Source: Dyella sp. BiH032
GTDB lineage: Bacteria; Pseudomonadota; Gammaproteobacteria; Xanthomonadales; Rhodanobacteraceae
Assembly: GCF_031954525.1 (NCBI RefSeq)
Contig: NZ_CP134867.1
Location: 3,410,001-3,474,000, forward strand
Direction of reading: 5' to 3'
DNA length: 64,000 nucleotides
Part shown: piece by piece, positions 47,299 through 60,984 of the stretch
How positions within the stretch are numbered: the stretch's first letter is position 1
Layout of the letters: each line of letters starts with the position of its first letter
Made by a program: the position numbers and the translations under genes
The notes under the pieces: generated by a model
Database searches by the model: none
What the model saw: only the letters and a program-made list of their open reading frames with translations
Told to the model about the DNA's origin: nothing

Positions 47299-48754
47299 GG
47301 CGCTTCTCTTTCAGAAACCATACCAGCGGCACGCGCGCATGGCGCCACCGACCGTCACCGCCCTTCCAGGCCACTTCTTCCAACTCGCCTTCCGCGACGA
47401 CGCCATGACGCGTCGCCAGCGACAGGTAACCGATGATGCTGCCCAGGCCCTGTTCGGCCGGACGAGCGGCGAGCACTTGGCTGATGGACAGCTGCTCCTG
47501 CACATCCAGCAACTCATAAAGATTGCGCCGCAGGCCGCGGAAATTGATCTCCGACTGAGCCACCAGCGCGCTGACGCTATCCAGTGAAATCGCCGCGCCG
47601 CCGGATAGGTCGATGCGGCCGTCGACCCGCGCGTGCCGCGGATCGTGCAGCCGCCATTGCGACAGCGAACGCAGGCGCGCACCAGTCAGCGGCAATTCGA
47701 CCGGGACGCGGCGATGCGCGCCGACGTCATCGCGCAATTGCAGCGCCTCCGACTGCGCCTGCTTGAGCAGCTGGTTCAACCGACGCTGCTCCAAATAGCC
47801 GCGGCTTTGCACGAAACCGCGCAGGCTGCGTGCGAAATGCTGCATGACGTCATGCACGTGGCTGCCGCGCTCCAGCATCACGCGGGTGAATCCGCGCAGC
47901 AGCTGCCGCTCCTCCCGCTGCAAGCGGCGCGCGAAACCGCGCGAAAGCACGGTTTCCATGGCTGCATCCAACTGCGCGCTCTGCTCTACGTTATTGAGCA
48001 AGGCCCAGAACGCACTGAAACTGCGCCCTGCCTCGCTGCCGGCGATGACGTCCACGCCTTCGAACAAGCGATCGAGCAGATCGCCGCGCTGGCCTTCATC
48101 GTCGATGATGCGCTCGCGGAACTCGCGATTGAGCTGCTCGAAGTCCTCGCGCACGCGGCGGAAATCTTCGGCCAGATCGTCGGCGAGCTGGATGACTTCA
48201 CGCGTGCGCTCGAGCGCGCGCTGGCCGCCCAAGACCTCGACCTTGCCGCTCTTCACACGTTCGATTTCCGCATCCAGGCGAGCACGCTCGGCGTAGAGCG
48301 TCTCCAGGCGCGCCGCGGGATCGCTCTCGGTCTGCTCGGCGAGTTGCACGAGCTGCTGGATCACCAGCGACAGGCGGCTTTCAGTAGCGGCATGGCGCGG
48401 AGCATGCAAGCCGGCGATGAAGCGCACGGCCTGAGCGGCCTGCGCGGAGAGCTCGTATTCCTCTTCGCTCGCACCGTCCGGCAATCGCCGCTCGAGATAA
48501 CCCTGCGCCAACCAATAGGCCACGTAGGCTTGCGCGGTGCGCGGCAATTCGGTGGGCAGCTCGGAGGCCTTGATGGCCTCCAGCTGCTGCTGGAGGCGCT
48601 CGTGCAGCGCCGATGCCGGCAATCGGCGCTCGCCCTCCTGCAACAACGTCTGCAGCAGGCCGATCAGTTCCGGGGCGTGGTCGGCGGCCAGCAGCCGCCA
48701 TAGAGCCTGTTCGCGCAACCGGCGGTAGCCGGCGATGCGGGCATGCAGCTTCAT
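47285..48754 (-). CDS. jetA: DUF3375 protein JetA/MksF
   Basis: A 489-residue protein of the DUF3375 family, the kleisin-like (MukF-equivalent) subunit. The N-terminal half is helical ([39 protein letters not shown]), a central coiled coil covers about 150-230, and the C-terminal half is a winged-helix domain with [20 protein letters not shown]. It is the first gene of the three-gene operon and overlaps jetB by 14 bp. With JetB it bridges the JetC heads in known complexes. Confidence 0.9.
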   Translation of the reverse strand: MKLHARIAGYRRLREQALWRLLAADHAPELIGLLQTLLQEGERRLPASALHERLQQQLEAIKASELPTELPRTAQAYVAYWLAQGYLERRLPDGASEEEYELSAQAAQAVRFIAGLHAPRHAATESRLSLVIQQLVQLAEQTESDPAARLETLYAERARLDAEIERVKSGKVEVLGGQRALERTREVIQLADDLAEDFRRVREDFEQLNREFRERIIDDEGQRGDLLDRLFEGVDVIAGSEAGRSFSAFWALLNNVEQSAQLDAAMETVLSRGFARRLQREERQLLRGFTRVMLERGSHVHDVMQHFARSLRGFVQSRGYLEQRRLNQLLKQAQSEALQLRDDVGAHRRVPVELPLTGARLRSLSQWRLHDPRHARVDGRIDLSGGAAISLDSVSALVAQSEINFRGLRRNLYELLDVQEQLSISQVLAARPAEQGLGSIIGYLSLATRHGVVAEGELEEVAWKGGDGRWRHARVPLVWFLKEKRHEFA

Positions 48755-48800
48755 GCGTAGATGTCGCTCCGTACGGCGCGGAAAACGTCAGGAAGCGCGG

Positions 48801-50299
<1,499 letters not shown>

Positions 50300-50324
50300 G
50301 ACTGATTACTCCAGAATTGGCGGA

Positions 50325-50639
50325 TCAGGCGTTGATGCCCGTGATCTCGACTTCGGTGAAGTGCTGACGATGTCCCTGCTGCTTCTTGTGGTGCTTGCGG
50401 CGGCGGAACTTGATGATGCGGACCTTGTCGGCGCGGCCGTGCTTGCGCACAGTGGCGGTGACGGTGGCGCCGGTCACGGTCGGCGCGCCGACGGTGATGG
50501 TCTCGCCCGAACCGACCAGCAGCACCTGGTCGAACTTCACGCTGGCGCCTTCTTCGGCGTTCAGCAGCTCCACGCGCAGGACGTCGCCCTGCTGGACGCG
50601 GTACTGCTTGCCGCCGGTCTTGATGACTGCATAACTCAT
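50325..50639 (-). CDS. rplU: 50S ribosomal protein L21
   Basis: A 104-residue ribosomal protein, [19 protein letters not shown] to the C-terminal [18 protein letters not shown]. First gene of rplU-rpmA-obgE with a strong promoter about 60 bp upstream. AGAAGGG precedes the ATG. Confidence 0.98.
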   Translation of the reverse strand: MSYAVIKTGGKQYRVQQGDVLRVELLNAEEGASVKFDQVLLVGSGETITVGAPTVTGATVTATVRKHGRADKVRIIKFRRRKHHKKQQGHRQHFTEVEITGINA

Positions 50640-50695
50640 GGGAATATCCCTTCTGTCGTTATTCTCTTGGGTGTTCTCGCTTGCGCGAGCCGGCG

Positions 50696-50724
50696 ATCAT
50701 AACCAAAAAAATCCCAAGGATCAA
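50696..50724 (-). promoter_or_regulatory. rplU promoter
   Basis: On the minus strand TTGATC, a 17-bp spacer containing a seven-T run, and TATGAT. It lies 57-85 bp upstream of the rplU start. Confidence 0.8.
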
Positions 50725-50756
50725 TCCGATAGACAGGCCGATAAGAGGCCCGTCAA

Positions 50757-51287
50757 TTAGTCGTCGTCCCGCCTGACCCGCTCCAGCTCAGCCTCGGCCC
50801 TCAAGCGACGAGCATGGGCGCGCTCCCAACGGGCCTCCGCATTAGCCTCCTCCGCTCTCGCAGCCGCCTCCTGAGCGGCGGCCTGCTGCTTGGCGACCTC
50901 CTGTTTAGCCACCTCGCTCGCATAGTCGAGATCCAGGGTCAGGTCAGGAGCCCCATCCGGACGATGCAAAACCCGGATGACCGTGTAGGGCAGGATCGTG
51001 CCCTGATCGTCGGGCAGACAGATGTTCTCGGACTGCTGCATCCGGGCGCCGCTAATCCAGCGGGCCGTTACGGTTTCTGTAGACACACAGCGCTGCCCGC
51101 TTCTCCAGGCCGCTTTCGAGATGGCATAACGGCGCTCTCCGAGGCCACGTCCGATATAACCGCTTTCCGACTCAATCGTGGCCCCGCCTGGTTCGGTTCT
51201 GTAGAGCACACTGACCGTTCGCTGGCACCCCGTAAGCCCCACCAACGCCACCAGCACCAGGCCAGCCCATTTCCAGCATCCGCTCAT
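50757..51287 (-). CDS. Predicted lipoprotein with C-terminal coiled coil
   Basis: A 176-residue protein with a lipoprotein signal, MSGCWKWAGLVLVALVGLTGC, whose LTGC box lipidates Cys21. Residues 25-115 form a small beta-rich domain with two cysteines (QRCVSTETVTARW, ENICLPDD), reminiscent of PEGA-like modules (YRTEPGGATIESESGYIG). Residues 125-176 are an Ala/Glu/Arg heptad coiled coil. Membrane-anchored, function unknown. It stands alone just upstream of the rplU promoter. Confidence 0.78.
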   Translation of the reverse strand: MSGCWKWAGLVLVALVGLTGCQRTVSVLYRTEPGGATIESESGYIGRGLGERRYAISKAAWRSGQRCVSTETVTARWISGARMQQSENICLPDDQGTILPYTVIRVLHRPDGAPDLTLDLDYASEVAKQEVAKQQAAAQEAAARAEEANAEARWERAHARRLRAEAELERVRRDDD

Positions 51288-51537
51288 GCCCCCGTCTCCT
51301 TCGCTTCCGGCGGTTAAACCGCAAACTGTTGCGGCCTCAGCTTAGGACGCGGAAACGCGGCTTCTCCTGGGCGGAAACGGCGAAAAGACGCTCACGGTCG
51401 CCGCTCATTCAGCAAGGTCTTTCGAAAGCTGAACGAGGTTGAGAAAGCGTTCGGATGGACGGCACGCGGAGGCCTTACGATCCGGCGCTTGCCCGCCGAG
51501 GCACGTTTTTCGCTCTCGGCGGGCAGTGATGAGAGGC

Positions 51538-52299
51538 TTATTGGCCGGATGTCGTCTTGGCATCGCTGCCCGCAGGCTTAGCGGGCGTCTTGGCCTGGCC
51601 GTCCTGCTTGGCCGGGGTCTTCGCCGGCGCTTTCTTGGCCGGAGCCTTCGCCTTGGCCTTGGTCGCGGTCTTCTTGGGTGCGGCCTTGGTCTTGCCCGTG
51701 GTCGCCGCCTTCTTGGCCACAGGCTTTGCGGGCGCCTCGTCCTGGGCCGTGCCGTCTTCGTCGTCGGCTTCCCCTGCGGCTGCCATGCTCGCAGCGGCAC
51801 CCGTGGCGACCGGTCCGGACGCCGCCGCGTGGGCCGCCGGGCACCGCCCGTTGGCGTCCAGGCTGCCCTTCTGTTTGAGGTCGGCGATCATCTGGTCGCT
51901 GCGCTCCTTGCTCCACTGCAGGCCGGCCTGGTTGGCCTCGCCCATGGTGGTCGGCATCTCCGTGATCACCTTCTGGCCGAGCGGGGAGCGATAGAACTTC
52001 AGCATCCCCTCGATCTCATCGGCGGTGAAATGGCGCTGGTAGATCGGCACCAGACGCCCGATGAACTGCTGGGTGCCGTTGGCATCCATGTAACCCTGCC
52101 AGTAGGCGGAGGGAATGCACGGCAGGGACTGCTGCATCACGGTCACTGCCTGGTTGTTCATCTGGCTGAGCATCTTGCCCACCCCCACCACCTCCATCAG
52201 CTGGCGCACCTGCTCCTCGCTGGGCTGGGTCGCGGCCGAGGCCGTGCCCATCGATGCTGCCAGCGCCAGGGAGAGCCCCCATTCTTTCCACTTGCGCAT
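51538..52299 (-). CDS. DUF2059 protein with Lys/Ala/Pro-rich tail
   Basis: A 253-residue exported protein. A signal peptide (1-22, ending GTASAA) is followed by a DUF2059 helical domain (about 25-150; VPIYQRHFTADEIEGMLKFY, SPLGQKVITEMPTTM). Residues 165-253 are low-complexity, rich in Lys, Ala, Pro and Thr (KKAATTGKTKAAPKKTATK), similar to histone H1 tails. ATG 52299 gives a clean signal peptide and follows AGGAC. DUF2059 proteins are periplasmic and of unknown role; the tail might bind DNA, peptidoglycan or LPS. No neighbour explains it. Confidence 0.78.
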   Translation of the reverse strand: MRKWKEWGLSLALAASMGTASAATQPSEEQVRQLMEVVGVGKMLSQMNNQAVTVMQQSLPCIPSAYWQGYMDANGTQQFIGRLVPIYQRHFTADEIEGMLKFYRSPLGQKVITEMPTTMGEANQAGLQWSKERSDQMIADLKQKGSLDANGRCPAAHAAASGPVATGAAASMAAAGEADDEDGTAQDEAPAKPVAKKAATTGKTKAAPKKTATKAKAKAPAKKAPAKTPAKQDGQAKTPAKPAGSDAKTTSGQ

Positions 52300-52494
52300 G
52301 TGTCCTGGTCTCGCTGTGTCGGCCTTGCGGCCAAAACGCTTATTAAGCCAAGCCACTTGTTAACACTTTGATGGAGCCCCATTTTCCTGGTTCTCCGCAC
52401 GGCACGACCCGGATGAAACCAGGGGCAATAACTGACCTGGTTAGTTTGGTATAGTGTAGTTTTTTCCCCTTCCCATTACCTCTCTCCGGCGTTC

Positions 52495-55379
<2,885 letters not shown>

Positions 55380-55383
<4 letters not shown>

Positions 55384-55865
55384 GTTCCAGCACCACCGAC
55401 ACTCCCGCGCCGGCCCGGCGCCGCAAGACCGCCGAGCCGGCGCCCGAGGCGCCCGCACTCCCCGCAGGCCCGCTGTTCACGGCGTCGATCGGCGTGCGCT
55501 GGCGCGATCTGGATGCGTTCAACCACGTCAATAATTCCAACTACCTCACTTACCTGGAAGAGGCACGCCTGCAGTGGCTGAAGCACGTGCCCGGACCGTG
55601 GTTCGACGAGGAGTCGATGCCGGTGCTGGCGGCGAGCGAAATCAACTACCGCTTCCCCATCGAGTGGCCTGCGCAGTTGCACGTCGAGCTGTTCTGCCTG
55701 CGCCTGGGCAACAGTTCGATGACCATCGGCCATCGCATCGTGGACGCCGAGCAGCCGGAGAAGCTATACAGCGACGGCCACGTCGTGATGGTCTGGATGA
55801 ATCCGCACACCGGCAAGCCGGTACCGCTGCCCCAGGCGATCCGCGACGCGGCCATGCCGGATTGA
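55380..55865 (+). CDS. Acyl-CoA thioesterase of the 4HBT hotdog family
   Basis: A 161-residue protein. After a Pro/Ala-rich N-terminal tail of about 30 residues, the hotdog domain has the family motif [20 protein letters not shown], whose first part carries the catalytic Asp (LDAFNHVNN). [18 protein letters not shown] forms the central strand. It hydrolyses acyl-CoA thioesters of unknown chain. Translation is coupled to uvrA through the ATGA overlap. Confidence 0.9.
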
Positions 55866-55978
55866 CCGGCAGCATTGCCGCTGGAAACCTCATCCGGCCT
55901 GCGTCCGGATGAGGTCCTCGACCGGCCGCGCGGCCAGCTGACGTTCGACACCTTCCGATCTGCGCAGGATTCATCGGT

Positions 55979-56992
55979 ATGTCCAAGCCCACCGCCCTTC
56001 CTCGCGTCGCCGTCATCGGCTGCGGCGGCACCATCGCCTCGCTGGGCACCTCCAGCACGGACTTGATGGACTATCCGGAACACGGCACCAAGCTCGACGC
56101 GGCGCAGATCCTCGAACGGGTCTCGGAGACCGCCGCCGTCGCAGCGCTGATACCGGTACCTTTCCGGTCGGTGGGCAGCAACAACCTCACCATGACCGAC
56201 TGGTTCGAGCTGCGCGGCACGCTGCGCCGCCTGTCGCGCGAGCACCCCGATCTGGCGGGCTTCGTGATCCTGCACGGCACCGCCACCCTGGAAGAGACGG
56301 CGTTCTTTCTCCACCTCACGCTGGATATCCCGCAGACCGTCGTACTGACCGGCTCGCAGCGCCCCCTCAGCGCAGTCGGCTCGGACGCGCCGTCCAACCT
56401 GCTCGGCGCCATCCGTGTGGCGGGCGATGCCTCGTCCCGCGGTCGGGGCGTGCTGGTGGTCTTCAACGATGGCATCCATGCGGCGCGCGACGTCATCAAG
56501 GTTTCCACCGTGCGGCTGGATACGTTCCGCTCGATGGACAACGGCGTGCTCGGCACGGTCGATCCCGACCTCATCCGCTACCGCCGTCGGGCCGAAGGGC
56601 GCCATGCGCCCGATGCGGCGTTCGCCCGCCTGCCGGACGATGCGCAACCGCCGCGCGTCGACATTGCCTACTCCTATGTCGGCGCGGACGCCACCGTCAT
56701 CGAGGCCGTGCTGGCGAAGGGCGCGCAGGGCATCGTATCCGCCGGCCTCGCACCCGGCCTCGTCACCGGCGCGGAGAAGAAGGCGCTGGAGGCGGCCATC
56801 GCGTGCGGCATCGCCGTCGTGCAATGCACCCGCTCGCCGCTGGGCAGGGTGGCGCAGCGACGCTATCTGCGCGAGGGAGGCTTTATCGCCGGCGAGGATT
56901 TCAGCCCGCAGAAAGCGCGCATCCTGCTCGCACTAGGGCTCACCTTGACGAGCGACGTCACGATGCTGCGCGAATACTTCGCCACGCACTGA
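55979..56992 (+). CDS. Type II-like asparaginase with altered substrate-binding motif
   Basis: A 337-residue enzyme of the asparaginase/glutaminase family, cytoplasmic (no signal peptide). The nucleophile loop is VIGCGGTIASLGT and the catalytic Lys is in AARDVIKVSTVRLDTF. The second motif reads LHGTATLEETAFFLHL, whereas characterised enzymes have HGTDTxEET; the Asp that holds the substrate amino group is Ala here. The enzyme may therefore use another amide or be poorly active. An inverted repeat CTCATCCGG / CCGGATGAG lies at 55889-55913 upstream. Confidence 0.83.
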   Translation: MSKPTALPRVAVIGCGGTIASLGTSSTDLMDYPEHGTKLDAAQILERVSETAAVAALIPVPFRSVGSNNLTMTDWFELRGTLRRLSREHPDLAGFVILHGTATLEETAFFLHLTLDIPQTVVLTGSQRPLSAVGSDAPSNLLGAIRVAGDASSRGRGVLVVFNDGIHAARDVIKVSTVRLDTFRSMDNGVLGTVDPDLIRYRRRAEGRHAPDAAFARLPDDAQPPRVDIAYSYVGADATVIEAVLAKGAQGIVSAGLAPGLVTGAEKKALEAAIACGIAVVQCTRSPLGRVAQRRYLREGGFIAGEDFSPQKARILLALGLTLTSDVTMLREYFATH

Positions 56993-57116
56993 ACCCGGCG
57001 GACGCGGGCTGGAACGCACAAGACGCGACGAGGGGTTAGGCCGGCCGCGATGCCGGATGCCGCACCTTCATGCGCGGCGCGTAAGATCGGCGGCGCCCAA
57101 CGAAAGGAGTTCGCCC

Positions 57117-58580
57117 GTGAGCAAGTTCCCCTTCACCACCCTCGCCGTCGCCTGCGCCGCGACCTTTGCCGGCGGCGCGGCCGCCGCACCGTCCGACCGT
57201 ACCGAACTGACGCTCTATCGCAGCGACGATGCGTCGCTGTTCACAGGCGGCGATGGCGGCACCGTAGACAGCGGCTACGCCATGGCGCGGGAACCTCGCC
57301 GCCTGGACCTGAAACAGGGTGTGCAGGACATCAGCCTGGGCGGCCTGCCCGCCTTCCTCGACACGGAAGCGCTGTCGCTCGACGTCGAGGGAGACGCCGC
57401 GAAGGTGCTGTCGCAGCGACTGCGGCTGGCGCAGGGCCGCGATGCCGCGCTCGGCAGCCTGGTCGGCCAGCCTGTCGAAGTGCTGGGCGACAACGGGCAG
57501 CCGCTGGCCAGCGGCACCTTGCTGCGCGCCGGCAACGGCCTGCTGGTGAGCGATGCCAGCGGCCGCACTAGCCTGATCCGCGAATATGCCGCCGTGCGCG
57601 CCCAGGGCCAGTTCAATACCGGTTCCAGCCTGGAGCTGCGCATCGATGCCGCCCGCGCTGGCAACGCCAAGGCGACGCTGAGCTACCCCACCGCCGGCCT
57701 GGGCTGGCGCGCGGCATACATCGGCACGTTGTTGCCGGGTGGCGGTTGCAAGCTGCGTTTCGAATCGCGCGCGAGCATCGCCAACCGCAGCGGGCGCGAC
57801 TGGAACGACATCCAGCTGACCCTGATCGCCGGCGAGCCGCAGATCACACGCACACCCGGCCCCATGCCGGCCTCGGCGCCGATGGCCATGGCCTATCGCG
57901 GCAAGGCCCAGGCCGCGGACATGCCCCAACAGGGCTCCGTAGCCGATTACCGCACCTACACCCTGCCCGGCGCGGTCAGCCTGCCCGACGGCAGCGTCAG
58001 CCAAGTGCCGCTTTACGCGACGCGCCAGCTCGACTGCGAACGCACCTTGCTGTACGAAACCGGCGGCCGCTGGACGCCGCCGCAGCCGATGACCAACCGC
58101 GACTTCAATACGGGAGGCGGCAATACCGTCACCAGCACGCTCAAGCTGCGCGCATTCGACAGCCTGCCGGCGGGCAACCTGCGCGTGATGACCGCCGACC
58201 GCAACGGCACGCCGCAATTCATCGGCGAAGGGCGGATCGAGGACACGCCCAAGGGCACCGATGCCACCATCACCCTGGGTAACGCCTTCGACCTGCGGGC
58301 CGAGCGCGAGCGCACCGAATTCAAGGTGGACACGACCGCCCGCTCGATGGACGAAGCCTTCCGCATCACGCTGACCAATGCGAGCGACACGGCACGCACG
58401 GTCACCGTCCGCGAACATCCCAGCCGCTGGCGGGAGTGGACGCTGACCTCGTCCAGCCAGAAGCCGTCGGAACAGAAGCCGGACCTGCTGGAGTTCCGCG
58501 TGGAGGTGCCGGCCGGCGGCAAGGCGACGCTCGACTACGCCGTACGCTATCGCTGGGCCGAAACCGACCAGCCGCAATAA
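57117..58580 (+). CDS. DUF4139-family exported protein
   Basis: A 487-residue protein with a signal peptide (to about residue 24, GGAAAAPS) and a DUF4139 beta-rich domain typical of the mucoidy-inhibitor A-like family. YPTAGLGWRAAYIGTLLPG and FEIRV-type strands such as EFKVDTTARSMDEAFRITL are present. The start is GTG 57117, since AAAGGAG lies seven bases upstream; an in-frame ATG 20 codons earlier lacks a site. Function is unknown in bacteria. It stands alone. Confidence 0.85.
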   Translation: MSKFPFTTLAVACAATFAGGAAAAPSDRTELTLYRSDDASLFTGGDGGTVDSGYAMAREPRRLDLKQGVQDISLGGLPAFLDTEALSLDVEGDAAKVLSQRLRLAQGRDAALGSLVGQPVEVLGDNGQPLASGTLLRAGNGLLVSDASGRTSLIREYAAVRAQGQFNTGSSLELRIDAARAGNAKATLSYPTAGLGWRAAYIGTLLPGGGCKLRFESRASIANRSGRDWNDIQLTLIAGEPQITRTPGPMPASAPMAMAYRGKAQAADMPQQGSVADYRTYTLPGAVSLPDGSVSQVPLYATRQLDCERTLLYETGGRWTPPQPMTNRDFNTGGGNTVTSTLKLRAFDSLPAGNLRVMTADRNGTPQFIGEGRIEDTPKGTDATITLGNAFDLRAERERTEFKVDTTARSMDEAFRITLTNASDTARTVTVREHPSRWREWTLTSSSQKPSEQKPDLLEFRVEVPAGGKATLDYAVRYRWAETDQPQ

Positions 58581-58654
58581 GCGCGAACGTACGCCGGCAG
58601 TGCCCGCGAGTTTGCTACGCTCGCGGGCCTCACTTCATCGCCAGGGGCGCAGCC

Positions 58655-59410
58655 ATGCTCACTATCGTCCAGCACGACGCGATCGCGGAGATCAATCTCG
58701 CGCGCCCGCCGGTCAATGCCCTGAATCTCGAGCTGCTGCAGGCGATCCAGGACGGCATGGCCGGCGCGATCGATGGCGGCGCGCGGGGCATCGTCCTGTC
58801 CGGCGCATCCGGCATGTTCTCCGCGGGCGTGGACGTTCCCGCCCTGCTCGGCCAGGACCGTGCCGGCGTGCGTGCCTTCTGGCGTTCGTTCTTCGCCACC
58901 TGCTCCGCCATCGCCATGTCGCCCGTGCCGGTGGTGGCGGCCATCACCGGCCATGCCCCAGCCGGCGGCGCCGTGCTCTCGCTGTTCTGCGACTACCGGG
59001 TGATGGCCGAGGGCCCGTTCCGCATCGGCCTGAACGAGGTGCAGGTCGGGTTGATCGTGCCCGATTGCATCCAGCTTGCCCTGCGCCGCGTGGTCGGCCC
59101 CTACCGGGCCGAACGGCTGCTGGTGGCCGGTGCGATGATCGAGGCGCAGCAGGCGCTGGCTTACGGCTTCGTGGACGAACTGACGGGTGTGGACCAGGTG
59201 ACCACGCGCGCCCTGCACTGGCTCAACGAGCTCCTGGCTTTGCCGTCCGAGGCGATGCTGGCCACGCGCCGGCTGGCTCGTGCCGATCTCACCGAGGTCT
59301 GGAAGGATCCGGACGCGCTGCCGATCGACAGCTTCGTCGACGCCTTCTTCAGCGCCGAAACCCAGGCCGTGCTGCAGCAGTTGGTGGCGCGCTTGAAGAA
59401 GAAGCCATAA
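58655..59410 (+). CDS. Enoyl-CoA delta isomerase-like crotonase
   Basis: A 251-residue crotonase-fold enzyme. The CoA-binding oxyanion region has GASGMFSAGVDVPAL and GHAPAGGAVLSLFCDYRVM. The segment FRIGLNEVQVGLIVPDCIQL matches the delta3-delta2-enoyl-CoA isomerase (ECI1) pattern LNExQLGxxxP, including the catalytic Glu, so I prefer isomerase to hydratase. Such enzymes handle cis- and odd-position double bonds in unsaturated fatty acid beta-oxidation. ATG 58655 starts MLTIVQHDAIAEINLARPP. Confidence 0.85.
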   Translation: MLTIVQHDAIAEINLARPPVNALNLELLQAIQDGMAGAIDGGARGIVLSGASGMFSAGVDVPALLGQDRAGVRAFWRSFFATCSAIAMSPVPVVAAITGHAPAGGAVLSLFCDYRVMAEGPFRIGLNEVQVGLIVPDCIQLALRRVVGPYRAERLLVAGAMIEAQQALAYGFVDELTGVDQVTTRALHWLNELLALPSEAMLATRRLARADLTEVWKDPDALPIDSFVDAFFSAETQAVLQQLVARLKKKP

Positions 59411-59521
59411 CCGCGGCAAGCCACGCTGCACGGAACGAAGCGACGCTCCCGCGGTTGCTCATATCGACGCGCCGGACATAGACGCCACGCGCGTCGCTGC
59501 CGTGCATTGCGCGACCGCGCT

Positions 59522-60382
59522 TCAACCCGTTTCGACCGGGCGCTCCGGATCGCTCACCCAGCCGCTCCACGACGGCGCATATAGGCGCGAACCCGTCAGC
59601 CCCGCGTGTTCCATCGCGAGCAGATTGTGGCAGGCGGTAACGCCGGAGCCGCACATGTGCACGACCTGCGCCGGCGGCGTGGCGCCCAACAATGCCATGA
59701 ACTCCCGACGCAACTCATCCGCGGGCTTGTAGCGACCCTGCGCATCTAGGTTGTCCGCATAGGGTCGGTTCACTGCGCCGGGCACGTGGCCGCCGACGCG
59801 ATCGATAGGTTCCACATCGCCGCGGTAACGCGGTGCGGCGCGTGCATCGATGAGCAACCGTCCCGGCTGCTCCGCCATGCCGCGGTGGTCGACGGTAAAA
59901 CGCGACGCGTCGTAGCGCAGGGAGACCGACGTAGGCTTCCGCGTCACTTCACCCACCTCGAGCGGCAGGCCCGCGGCCTGCCATGCCTGGAAGCCGCCAT
60001 CGAGCACGGCCGCCTCGCGAATCCCGACCAGCCGCAGCAACCACCAGAGCCGCGCCGCGGCCAGTGCGCCGCCCGCCGCGTCATAGCACACGACCTGCAG
60101 GCCCGGACGCCATCCCCAGCGCGACAGCATGGCCGAAAAGGCCTGCTCCAGCGGCAACGGATGGCGGCCCAGCCCTTCGCTCTGCCGCGAAAGATCTGAG
60201 AGATCGCGATCCAGGTGGGCATACACGGCGCCGGGAATATGCGCTTCGCGATAGGCGCGCTCACCCTTGTCCGGATCGCCGCCGGCGACGGCCAGCTCGA
60301 AGCGGCAATCGACGATCAGCACGTCCTCCGGCGCCAGCGCGGCGAGGTCCTTGGCATCGATCAGCGTGGTATGCAGGGTCAT
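59522..60382 (-). CDS. sseA: Sulfurtransferase (3-mercaptopyruvate type)
   Basis: A 286-residue protein with two tandem rhodanese domains. The catalytic loop is MCGSGVTACHNLLAM in the second domain; CGSGVT is typical of 3-mercaptopyruvate sulfurtransferase rather than thiosulfate rhodanese. DGGFQAWQAAGLPLE closes the first domain. Its start overlaps the Nudix gene stop by ATGA (60379-60382), so it is translated from the same message. Confidence 0.93.
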   Translation of the reverse strand: MTLHTTLIDAKDLAALAPEDVLIVDCRFELAVAGGDPDKGERAYREAHIPGAVYAHLDRDLSDLSRQSEGLGRHPLPLEQAFSAMLSRWGWRPGLQVVCYDAAGGALAAARLWWLLRLVGIREAAVLDGGFQAWQAAGLPLEVGEVTRKPTSVSLRYDASRFTVDHRGMAEQPGRLLIDARAAPRYRGDVEPIDRVGGHVPGAVNRPYADNLDAQGRYKPADELRREFMALLGATPPAQVVHMCGSGVTACHNLLAMEHAGLTGSRLYAPSWSGWVSDPERPVETG

Positions 60383-60984
60383 AGGCGCCCCATGCGTTGC
60401 AGGAGGTTGACGAGCATGGCGGCCGTGGCACCCCAGATGCGGTGGCCGCCATGGATGAATTCCACCATCTCGCGGCGATGCCCGCGGAAATCCATGGTGT
60501 AGCGACGGAGATTGGCGGGGTCCAGGAAGAAACCCAACGGCACTTCGAAAACTTCGGCGACTTCCGCCGGCGCCGGATACAGGCGGGCCTCGGGCGCGAT
60601 CCGCGCCACCACGGGCGTGATGCGATAGCCGCTGATGGTATCGAAGGCATCCAGGTAGCCCAGCGGCGTGACCAGCCGGCGATCCAGGCCGACTTCCTCC
60701 TCGCTTTCGCGCAGGGCGGTGGCGACGGCGTCGGTGTCTTCCGGATCGGTGCGCCCGCCGGGAAAGGCGACCTGTCCGGCATGTGCCTGCAGGCTGTCGT
60801 TGCGTACCGTCAGCACTAACCGGGGTTGCACGCCTTCGCGCCATCCGAGCAGCACGGCGGCGGCACGCCGCGGCGCATCGCCGATCAGTTCCGCCATCTC
60901 GCGGTAATTCCAGCCCGGCCCCTCCGGCGGCTCGGACAGCGGCCGGACGGCGGATGCCACGATGGATAGCGCGTCGTCCATCAT
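60379..60984 (-). CDS. CoA pyrophosphatase (NudL-like Nudix hydrolase)
   Basis: A 201-residue Nudix hydrolase. The Nudix box begins at GGRTDPEDTDAVATALRES and ends EEEVGL. The preceding HAGQVAFPGG motif is characteristic of CoA- and NudL-type enzymes (UPF0035). It probably trims CoA derivatives to phosphopantetheine and 3',5'-ADP. It overlaps both neighbours by four bases (DUF1289 gene and sseA), showing a tightly coupled operon. Confidence 0.92.
   Translation of the reverse strand: MMDDALSIVASAVRPLSEPPEGPGWNYREMAELIGDAPRRAAAVLLGWREGVQPRLVLTVRNDSLQAHAGQVAFPGGRTDPEDTDAVATALRESEEEVGLDRRLVTPLGYLDAFDTISGYRITPVVARIAPEARLYPAPAEVAEVFEVPLGFFLDPANLRRYTMDFRGHRREMVEFIHGGHRIWGATAAMLVNLLQRMGRL

Noticed and set aside
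52380..52494. LexA box upstream of uvrA
   Set aside because: The AT-rich stretch around TAGTTTGGTATAGTGTAG does not match the enterobacterial CTG-N10-CAG operator or a clear xanthomonad LexA palindrome. TATAGT may simply be a -10 element.
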